18,854 nucleotides of DNA from DATGLW01 sp035293965 (GTDB lineage: Bacteria; Actinomycetota; Acidimicrobiia; Acidimicrobiales; RAAP-2): positions 1-18,854 of the forward strand of contig DATGLW010000066.1 in the NCBI GenBank assembly GCA_035293965.1. The letters are read 5' to 3'. The position numbers and the translations under genes were made by a program. This document shows, in pieces, positions 13,773 through 18,854 of this stretch. Every line of letters begins with the position of its first letter. Position 1 is the first letter of the stretch. Below the pieces are notes generated by a model, which did not search any database, had not been told where the DNA came from, and worked only from the letters and a program-made list of their open reading frames with translations.

Positions 13773-13867
13773 GATCGGGTACCCGCAGGCCGGTGTGACT
13801 GACACGGCGGACTCCCGTGTGGCGCCGTCTGCTCGAACCCCGGCCCCCCGGTCCCCGGCGTCTGTGA

Positions 13868-13889
13868 CTCGCGGGGCGCGCCCGGCGAG
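13868..13889 (-). terminator. Stem-loop just after the HAD-ATPase gene
   Basis: CTCGC pairs with GCGAG, enclosing the self-complementary GGGCGCGCCC. It begins 3 nt after the minus-strand stop codon. No T-tract is visible, as is common in very GC-rich genomes. Confidence 0.4.
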
Positions 13890-13892
13890 GGT

Positions 13893-15704
13893 TCACGGCC
13901 GCACGCGGCGGCCGAGCACGCCGAGCAGGCGCTCGCGCAGGGTCCGTGCCGTCTCCGCCGGGACTGCTCCTCCAGGGGCGCGCCGGATCGCCTCCTCTGC
14001 CGCCGCGAGCTCGCGGGCGAGCCACGGGTCGTGCAGGACGTCGGCCACCCAGCGCGAGAAGTCGCCGCGCCCGCAGTGGTGGGTGATCACCTCGGGGTCC
14101 GCCTCGGCGATGGCGGCGTGGAGCTGGGCGAGGGAGCCGGCCGATCGCCCGGTGAAGACGTTGTCGGGGCCACGGAAGGAGAAGCGGCGCTCTTCGGGGA
14201 GGCCGACGGCGTCGTACTTGCGCTCGTGGCGGAGGTGCGGCGATGTCCGCCGGCCGATGGTGAAGGTGACGGCCCGATGGGGGTGCTCCCGCCATCCGAG
14301 CAGGGCCCGCCCGGGTGGTCCCGTGAGGAGCCTGGCCACGTCAGCCCGCGGCAGGCCGTAGACGGCCGCGGCGACGTCGACGAGCCCGGAGGTGGGTCGA
14401 GGCCCGGTGAGGGCCACGAGGGCGTCGACGGTGGTGGCCACGTCGGCTGGGAGCTCCTCGGGGCGGTACGTGACGATGCAGTGGCCCCTGGTGGCCGGGT
14501 CGAGCACCTCTGGCGCCCCTCTGCGGCCGAGCACCTGGTGCGCTTCGTCGATGACGAGCCATTGGGGCAGCCCGGCCGCGGTCCGCACCTCGTGGACCTC
14601 GGGGACCAGACGCCGCAGGAACCCCGCCTGGTCGTCGTCGCCGAGCCCGGCGAGGTCGAGGACGACGGTCGAGAAGCGGTGCCGCAGCAGTTGCCCGACG
14701 AGCTGGGGCGACACCCCGTCGGCCGGCCGCAGGACCACCACGCCCCGCAGGTGCGCGAGTCCCGAGTGGTCCCCCTCGGGGTCGACCACGAGCAGCGAGT
14801 AGCCCAGGCCGACGAGCTGCTCGACCACCAGTCCGGCGAGGAAGGACTTGCCTTCCCCCGTCCCCCCGGACACGAGCAGATTGAGCTGTGATGCCGGGAG
14901 GGCCACGTCGTGGCCGGCGTCGTCGGCGCCCACCACGATCTGCCAGCGGGGCGGGTGCAGGGGGGCCGTCGCACCCGCGAGGAGGTCGCTCGCGAGGAGG
15001 TCCGCCACGCCGGCGCCCGCGGCGCGCTCGAGCACCAGGTCGGCCCGCTCGCGGACGCCCTCGACGGCGTTGGCCACCGCCACGCCGACCTCAGCGGCGG
15101 CGAGCAGGGAGAGGTCGTTCTCGGCGTCGCCCACGGCCACCGTGTTGTGGCGCGAGATGCCGAGGTCGCCGAGGGCCTCGAGGAGCCCGGCGCCCTTGGA
15201 CACCCCTTCGGGCAGGACCATGAGCTGGGCGCGGTTGCGCACGAGCTGGCAGGCGGCGCCGAGCCGGCGGATCTCCTCCAGCACGATGGGCTCGTCTGCC
15301 CCGGCGCACGCCAGCAGGACGTCGCCGGCGCTGGCCGCCACCCCGCGGGCCCGCAGGGAGCCAGCCAGGCGGTCGTCGACCGGCGGCGCGAGGAGCCTCT
15401 TGCCGGCCGGGCTCACCACGACGGCGCCGTTCTCGGCCACGACCGCATCCACGTGCCGGTCGACCTCGGGGAACACCTGGCGCAGGTCGTCGAGCACCCG
15501 TCCGGTCACGAGCAGCACGCGCAGCCCCCGCTGCCGGGCACGCTCGACAGCCGCCAGCACGTCGCGCCCAACGGTCCCGTGCTCAGCGAGCGTGCCGTCG
15601 TAGTCGACAGCCACCGCCCGGAAATAGGGCGGCGGGCCGCCGGGAGGGCCGCCGCCAGCCCCCTCCCCGACACCCTGGGTAGGCGGGCCGGTCAACGGCG
15701 GCAC
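13893..15704 (-). CDS. HAD phosphatase fused to HerA/FtsK-like ATPase
   Basis: The product is 603 aa in three parts. Residues 29-225 are a HAD-IIB (Cof-type) phosphatase: motif I VDYDGTLA (Asp34, Asp36), motif II LLVTGR (Thr67), motif III Lys170 in GVSKGAGLLEALG, and motif IV VGDAENDLSLL (Asp192, Asp196), all intact. Residues about 255-480 are a P-loop ATPase of the HerA/FtsK/DUF87 class: Walker A GGTGEGKS (280-287), VVDPEGDHSGL, and Walker B WLVIDEAHQ (Asp386, Glu387). The C-terminus (about 485-570), with LRHERKYDAVGLP, FSFRGPDN and GDFSRWVADVLHDPWLA, resembles DUF5752. There is no membrane segment. GTG 15704 starts 7 bp after the stop of the DUF6186-like gene, in an operon. Substrate and partner are unknown. 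Confidence 0.9.
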   Translation of the reverse strand: MPPLTGPPTQGVGEGAGGGPPGGPPPYFRAVAVDYDGTLAEHGTVGRDVLAAVERARQRGLRVLLVTGRVLDDLRQVFPEVDRHVDAVVAENGAVVVSPAGKRLLAPPVDDRLAGSLRARGVAASAGDVLLACAGADEPIVLEEIRRLGAACQLVRNRAQLMVLPEGVSKGAGLLEALGDLGISRHNTVAVGDAENDLSLLAAAEVGVAVANAVEGVRERADLVLERAAGAGVADLLASDLLAGATAPLHPPRWQIVVGADDAGHDVALPASQLNLLVSGGTGEGKSFLAGLVVEQLVGLGYSLLVVDPEGDHSGLAHLRGVVVLRPADGVSPQLVGQLLRHRFSTVVLDLAGLGDDDQAGFLRRLVPEVHEVRTAAGLPQWLVIDEAHQVLGRRGAPEVLDPATRGHCIVTYRPEELPADVATTVDALVALTGPRPTSGLVDVAAAVYGLPRADVARLLTGPPGRALLGWREHPHRAVTFTIGRRTSPHLRHERKYDAVGLPEERRFSFRGPDNVFTGRSAGSLAQLHAAIAEADPEVITHHCGRGDFSRWVADVLHDPWLARELAAAEEAIRRAPGGAVPAETARTLRERLLGVLGRRVRP

Positions 15705-15711
15705 CGGTGGC

Positions 15712-15915
15712 TCATCGTGGAATGGTGTAGCGCGTGAAGAGGTGCCAACCGACGTAGCCCCAGACCAGCACGAGGAGCACGCGGTGCCGGCGGGTGGCGG
15801 CCATCGACGACCCGATCCGCCCGAGGGTCGGCCACGGTGCCCGCCCCGATCGCGCGAGCACGTCGAGGAGGACCGCCGCCGCGGCCAGCGCCACCCACAC
15901 CGCGGTCACGATCAC
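15712..15915 (-). CDS. DUF6186-like small membrane protein
   Basis: This 67-aa protein has two hydrophobic segments, VTAVWVALAAAAVLLDVLA and HRVLLVLVWGYVGWHLFTR, separated by a basic loop with the motif WPTLGRI. Size and the ending WHLFTRY fit DUF6186-type actinobacterial proteins, as I remember them. Its GTG start overlaps the TGA of the upstream gene (GTGA), and 7 bp separate it from the HAD-ATPase start, so the three genes form a tight operon. It may anchor the soluble ATPase at the membrane; this is inference. Confidence 0.75.
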   Translation of the reverse strand: MIVTAVWVALAAAAVLLDVLARSGRAPWPTLGRIGSSMAATRRHRVLLVLVWGYVGWHLFTRYTIPR

Positions 15916-16391
15916 GGCCGCGAGCCCCCGCCGGCACGGCGCACCCGGCGGATCGAGGGCACCAGCCCGGCGGCCAGCCAGGCGAGGAAGAGCACCATGC
16001 GCACGCCGTGCCAGGCCAGGGCGTGGTCCGCCACGGTGCTCGCGGTGGGCACGATTCGGGAGCGCCCGCCCAGGGCCAGGGCGGCCGCTTCCAGGCAGAC
16101 GGCCAGGGAGAGCAGCCCCAGCCACGGCCCGGCGGAGCGCACGCCGATGCCCGTTCGCCCACCGGTGGCGACGGCCGCCTGCGTGGTGCCCCCCTCCACC
16201 TCTTGGCGGCGGCTCGTGCCGGGCGTGCGACGCATCGCGGCGGCGAGCACGAGCGCGACGGGACCTGCGACGGTGCAGTACGCGGTGACGGTGAAGGGAT
16301 GGAGGCTCGTCGCCCACCACGCGTACCCGCAGGCGGCGGTAACGGCGCCGGCCGCTGCCGCGGGGCCGACCCAGCGTCGGGCGACGGTCAT
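15912..16391 (-). CDS. Four-TM membrane protein of unknown function
   Basis: This 159-aa protein has four predicted membrane segments (about residues 8-26, 34-53, 88-106 and 130-147), with a polar loop after the second. I do not recognise a named family. Its C-terminal segment, from PTASTVADHALAW to RMVLFLAWLAAG, aligns without gaps to the C-terminus of the next gene's product (PT, Arg, Leu, Leu, Trp, Gly at the same spacing). ATG 16391 is the first plausible start; upstream frame is open to 16640 but overlaps the divergent CDF gene and has no start between. There is no clear Shine-Dalgarno or -10. It is the first gene of the three-gene operon with the HAD-ATPase. Confidence 0.75.
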   Translation of the reverse strand: MTVARRWVGPAAAAGAVTAACGYAWWATSLHPFTVTAYCTVAGPVALVLAAAMRRTPGTSRRQEVEGGTTQAAVATGGRTGIGVRSAGPWLGLLSLAVCLEAAALALGGRSRIVPTASTVADHALAWHGVRMVLFLAWLAAGLVPSIRRVRRAGGGSRP

Positions 16392-16477
16392 CGCCGCCAG
16401 GGCATCGGGCCACCGGGCACCCCGCAGGCGCCCGGCCCGGCAGCGGCTCGGGATGCCGGGCCCCGCGGGTAGCGATC

Positions 16478-16483
16478 TAGCCT
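16478..16483 (+). promoter_or_regulatory. Candidate leaderless -10 box of the CDF transporter gene
   Basis: TAGCCT is followed by 6 nt and GTG 16490, with no Shine-Dalgarno. It lies in the 98-bp gap between the CDF gene and the divergent four-TM gene. Confidence 0.5.
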
Positions 16484-16489
16484 GCAGGC

Positions 16490-17530
16490 GTGACCAGGGA
16501 CCCGCAGCGCAACGGCGGCGCCGGTTCCGGCAACCTTCGCCGCCGGAGTGTCGCCGGCCCGCCATCGGCGGGGCCGCGTCCGCCCGAGACCTCGTCTGGG
16601 GCCCCGGGGTCTGGGGCCCCGGGCACTCCCGGGGCGCCACCAGGTAACGCCGAGGCGGACCGGCGGTACCTGTTCGCCGCGCTCGGCCTCATCGCCGCGT
16701 TCATGTGCGTCGAGGTCGTCGTGGCCGTCATCTCCGGCTCGCTGGCCCTGCTGGCCGACGCCGGCCACATGCTCACCGACGTCGGCGCCCTGGCCGGCGC
16801 GGCGTGGGCAGCCTCGCTGGCCATGCGGCCGGCCAGCATGCGCTTCACCTTCGGCCTGAAGCGGGCAGAGATCCTCTCGGCGGCCGTGAACGGCGTCGCC
16901 CTCCTCGTCGCGACGGCCGTCGTGGTCGTCGAGGCAGCGCACCGGCTGGCCTCGCCGCCGCCCGTCGAGGGCGTCGCGCTCATCGGGGTGGCGCTCGCCG
17001 GTGTGACCGTCAACGGGTCCGCGGCATGGTTGCTGTCGAGAGCGCGGCGCATGACGCTCAACGTGCGCGGCGCCCTCCTCCACGTGCTGACCGACCTGTA
17101 CGCGTTCGCCGGCACCCTCACCGCAGGTGCCGTCATCGTGGCGTTCGGTTACCGCCGGGCCGACCCGATCGCCTCGCTGCTCGTCGCGACGTTGATGCTG
17201 CGCTCTGCCTGGCAGCTCCTCGCCGCGTCGGGCCACGTCCTCCTCGAGGGCACGCCCGAGTCGGTCGACCTGGACCAGGTACGCCACCACCTCGGGCGCG
17301 TGCCGGGGGTCCTCGCCGTCCACGACGTCCATGCGTGGACGTTGACCTCGGACCTGCCGGTGCTGTCCGCGCACGTCGTCGTGGCGGACCGCTGCTTCGC
17401 CGACGGCAGCGCCGGGCGGGTGCTTGACCAGCTCCAGGACTGCCTGAGCGGCCACTTCGACGTCGCCCATTCCACGCTGCAGCTCGAGCCGGCCTCCCAC
17501 CTGGCCCACGAGCAACCCGAGCACGACTGA
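16490..17530 (+). CDS. CDF-family cation efflux transporter (CzcD-like)
   Basis: CDF proteins export Zn2+, Co2+ or similar ions in exchange for protons. The 346-aa product has a polar Gly/Pro-rich N-terminus (1-55), six membrane segments (about 60-250) and a cytoplasmic C-terminal domain. The two metal-site motifs of CzcD/ZnT-type members are present: LLADAGHMLTDVGAL (His93, Asp97) in TM2 and LLHVLTDLYAFAGTL (His198, Asp202) in TM5. FTFGLKRAEILSAAVNG follows TM3 as usual, and DVHAWTLTSDLPVLSAHVVV marks the C-terminal fold. The His-x3-Asp pairs favour zinc. Its N-terminus includes SGAPG twice, from a 15-bp duplication. GTG 16490 is supported by the -10 box 6 nt upstream. Together with the ZIP gene, the window encodes both metal import and efflux. 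Confidence 0.93.
   Translation: MTRDPQRNGGAGSGNLRRRSVAGPPSAGPRPPETSSGAPGSGAPGTPGAPPGNAEADRRYLFAALGLIAAFMCVEVVVAVISGSLALLADAGHMLTDVGALAGAAWAASLAMRPASMRFTFGLKRAEILSAAVNGVALLVATAVVVVEAAHRLASPPPVEGVALIGVALAGVTVNGSAAWLLSRARRMTLNVRGALLHVLTDLYAFAGTLTAGAVIVAFGYRRADPIASLLVATLMLRSAWQLLAASGHVLLEGTPESVDLDQVRHHLGRVPGVLAVHDVHAWTLTSDLPVLSAHVVVADRCFADGSAGRVLDQLQDCLSGHFDVAHSTLQLEPASHLAHEQPEHD
16594..16623. repeat. In-frame 15-bp tandem duplication in the CDF gene
   Basis: GTCTGGGGCCCCGGG occurs at 16594-16608 and 16609-16623, perfectly repeated, in the linker before the first membrane segment. It encodes repeated Ser-Gly-Ala-Pro-Gly. Confidence 0.9.
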
Positions 17531-17552
17531 CGGTCGGACACCTCCGTCGGGG

Positions 17553-17570
17553 CGGCGTGCCGCGACGCCG
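17553..17570. terminator. Stem-loop between convergent CDF and stress-protein genes
   Basis: CGGCGT and ACGCCG pair perfectly around a 6-nt loop in the 46-bp gap between two convergent stop codons. The position suits a bidirectional terminator. There is no T-tract on either strand. Confidence 0.4.
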
Positions 17571-17576
17571 GGCACG

Positions 17577-18026
17577 TCAGGGGTCGCCGGCGTCGGGGGC
17601 TTCCGGCCTGGCCCGCACCACGACGACCGGGCAGGGGGCGTGGCCCACGCAGTGCTGGCTCACCGAGCCGAGCAGCATGCCCGTGAAGGCGCCATGGCCC
17701 CGACTGCCGACCACGAGGAGGTCGGCACCGCGCGCCGCCTCGATGAGCGCGGGGGCCGGGCGCGACTCGACCACGTCCAACCGCACGTCGGGGCGCCGGT
17801 CCGCCCCGAGCACCTCGTCGATCACCTCTTCGGCCGCCTGCCTGGCGCTCTGCTCCGGGTCGTAGCTCGCCGGGAGGGGCACGCCGCCCCACGCAGCCGG
17901 GAACTCCCAGGCGATCACCACCCGCAAGGAGGCTCCGGTCGCCTCGGCCTGGGCCGCTGCCCAGCGAAGGGCCTCTTTCGAGGCGTCCGATCCGTCGACG
18001 CCCACCACGATCCTCTGCCTCGGCAT
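17577..18026 (-). CDS. Universal stress protein (UspA family)
   Basis: This 149-aa single-domain Usp is cytoplasmic and probably binds ATP. It begins MPRQRIVVGVDGSDASKEAL, with the nucleotide-contacting Asp11, and carries the ATP-binding signature G-x2-G-x9-G-(S/T) in VVGSRGHGAFTGMLLGSVSQ, then HAPCPVVVVR at the end. Usp proteins are linked to stress survival and dormancy in actinobacteria; the specific role here is unknown. ATG 18026 has the Shine-Dalgarno GGAGAGGAG 4 nt upstream; the frame is open further upstream but crosses repeat DNA. The CBS-domain gene lies upstream on the same strand, a pairing that makes sense since both domain types bind adenine nucleotides. Confidence 0.94.
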   Translation of the reverse strand: MPRQRIVVGVDGSDASKEALRWAAAQAEATGASLRVVIAWEFPAAWGGVPLPASYDPEQSARQAAEEVIDEVLGADRRPDVRLDVVESRPAPALIEAARGADLLVVGSRGHGAFTGMLLGSVSQHCVGHAPCPVVVVRARPEAPDAGDP

Positions 18027-18220
18027 GGGGCTCCTCTCCGATCCGCCGTCCTCTCCGGCTCCGCCGTCCGGTCCCCGTCCCAGTCCGCCCTCCGGCTCCG
18101 CCGCCTCGGGATGCAGGGCCGGCTCCGCCGCCGGGCTTGTGAGCACGCGCGTCGACGGCGGAAGCCTCCATGGTGGCCCGCGCAGGGCTGTCCGCACCAC
18201 TTCTCGGTTTCGTGTCCCGG
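18027..18220. other. Gene-free upstream region of the stress-protein gene
   Basis: I see no gene in this stretch. The 12-mer CCGGCTCCGCCG occurs three times on the plus strand (18055-18066, 18092-18103, 18119-18130). The part to 18475 is also gene-free and dominated by the two tandem-repeat families listed separately. Confidence 0.6.
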
Positions 18221-18295
18221 TTTCGTGCCGACTGCTCTCCGAGGCTTTCGTGCCGACTGCTCCCCGAGGCCTTCGTGCCGACTGCTCCCCGAGGC
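18221..18295. repeat. Three tandem copies of a 25-bp unit
   Basis: Units starting TTCGTGCCGACTGCTC after one variable base lie at 18221-18245, 18246-18270 and 18271-18295, differing at one base each. They lie between the CBS and Usp genes. There are no spacers, so this is not a CRISPR array. Confidence 0.9.
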
Positions 18296-18320
18296 CGGCA
18301 CGGCCCGGCGCCCGGCTCCG

Positions 18321-18386
18321 CCCCCGGCCTTGCGACGGGAACCGCGTGGCCGGCCCCCGGCCTTGCGACGGGAACCGCGTGGCCGG
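18321..18386. repeat. Two perfect tandem copies of a 33-bp unit
   Basis: Identical 33-bp units at 18321-18353 and 18354-18386 each begin CCCCCGGCC and end GTGGCCGG. Each can fold with CCGGCC/GGCCGG as the outer stem and GCG/CGC as an inner stem. They lie 25 bp from the 25-bp repeats. Confidence 0.9.
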
Positions 18387-18475
18387 TCCCCGCTGCTCGG
18401 GGCGCTGCTCGAGGGCGGGGCTGGCGTCCGGTGCCGCGAGGCGCCGGCCTCTGCAGCCCACGCCGGGGCACGCAA

Positions 18476-18854
18476 TCAGCGGGCGGTGATGTACTCGACG
18501 AGCTCCCTCCGGAGCTGCTCGAGCTCGCTGATCCGGCTCTTGACCACATCGCCGATGCTGACGATGCCGCACAGAACCCCGTCGCGGACGACCGGCACGT
18601 GGCGTACGCGGTGTTGGGTCATGACCGACATCACCGATTCGATCTCGTCGTCGGGGCCGCAGGTGTGCACCGTGCGCGACATGACGGCGGCGACGGCGTC
18701 GTCCACGACCGCTCCCCGCACGGTGGCGAGGCGACGCACGATCTCACGCTCGGACACGATGCCCTCGATGCGCGCCCCGTCCCGCGAAACCACGAGGGCG
18801 CCGATGTCGAGCCGCGACAGCGCGGCGACCGCATCCGCGATCGTCGCGTCCCCC
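18476..18854 (-). CDS. Two-CBS-domain protein, N-terminus cut by window edge
   Basis: The visible 125 codons (open to 18854) form a tandem CBS (Bateman) module, which usually binds AMP, ATP or similar ligands and acts as an energy or stress sensor. CBS1 covers ATIADAVAALSRLDIGALVV and GIVSEREIVRRL; CBS2 covers VMSRTVHTCGPDDEIESVMS, HRVRHVPVV and GIVSIGDVVKSRI. A helical tail, SELEQLRRELVEYITAR, ends the protein. Family members of about 140 aa suggest only some 15 residues are missing. GTG 18793 is an internal codon, since the CBS1 sequence continues upstream of it. It lies 449 bp upstream of the Usp gene on the same strand. Confidence 0.9.
   Translation of the reverse strand, partial: GDATIADAVAALSRLDIGALVVSRDGARIEGIVSEREIVRRLATVRGAVVDDAVAAVMSRTVHTCGPDDEIESVMSVMTQHRVRHVPVVRDGVLCGIVSIGDVVKSRISELEQLRRELVEYITAR

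Noticed and set aside
13790..13870. tRNA, suggested by a CTCGAACCCC stretch that resembles a T-arm
   Set aside because: No five-pair T stem, acceptor stem or anticodon arm can be formed on either strand.
13795..14361. 188-aa plus-strand ORF downstream of the AT-rich promoter-like island
   Set aside because: It is Arg/Ser/Pro-rich, lacks a Shine-Dalgarno, and overlaps the HAD-ATPase gene antisense; no protein family is visible.
18221..18386. CRISPR array
   Set aside because: Units are directly abutting with no unique spacers, copy numbers are two and three, and no cas gene is near.

Overview
The window is about 18.9 kb of very GC-rich DNA with long shadow ORFs in every frame. Gene content (LCP-family LytR protein, an Rv1828-like MerR regulator, split glycine decarboxylase, DUF6186-like and COG4705-like membrane proteins) and many apparent leaderless promoters (TAnnnT 6-9 nt before the start codon) point to an actinobacterium. 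A deep lineage such as Acidimicrobiia is my best guess, but it is inferred from protein flavour and not proven. I see no rRNA, tRNA, CRISPR array, transposase or phage gene; the region looks chromosomal.

Layout, left to right. (1) Thiamine block: the N-terminal part of thiD (minus, cut by the window edge) and thiG (plus) diverge from a 44-bp gap holding two back-to-back candidate leaderless promoters. A small PH-like protein and a COG4705/DUF347 membrane protein follow on the plus strand. (2) Minus-strand pair: a SAM methyltransferase and a ZIP-family metal transporter. The transporter has a clear TTGACA/TAAAGT promoter overlapped by two TTAGGnnnnCCTAA palindromes, which suggests control by a DtxR/IdeR/MntR-type metal regulator. 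(3) Plus-strand glycine block: MerR regulator, PD-(D/E)XK-like small protein, gcvT, gcvPA, gcvPB, with 4-bp GTGA overlaps or tiny gaps throughout. Together GcvT (T protein) and GcvPA/PB (P protein) form most of the glycine cleavage system; gcvH and lpd are not in the window. (4) Envelope genes on the plus strand: an LCP/LytR_C protein and an HtrA-type serine protease. (5) Minus-strand three-gene operon: a four-TM protein, a 67-aa DUF6186-like protein, and a 603-aa fusion of a HAD phosphatase with a HerA/FtsK-like ATPase and a further C-terminal domain. (6) A CDF cation-efflux gene (plus) convergent with a universal stress protein gene (minus), and a two-CBS-domain protein (minus) running off the right edge.

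The most distinctive features are the HAD-HerA fusion operon, in which the two small membrane proteins share an ungapped C-terminal motif; the recurring leaderless promoter pattern at up to seven genes; the metal-type double operator at the ZIP gene; and an unusual number of short perfect tandem duplications, both between genes (12, 13, 25, 33 bp and a 27/35-bp array) and in frame inside genes (15 and 18 bp). An AT-rich palindromic promoter-like island lies between two convergent genes with no visible gene to serve.
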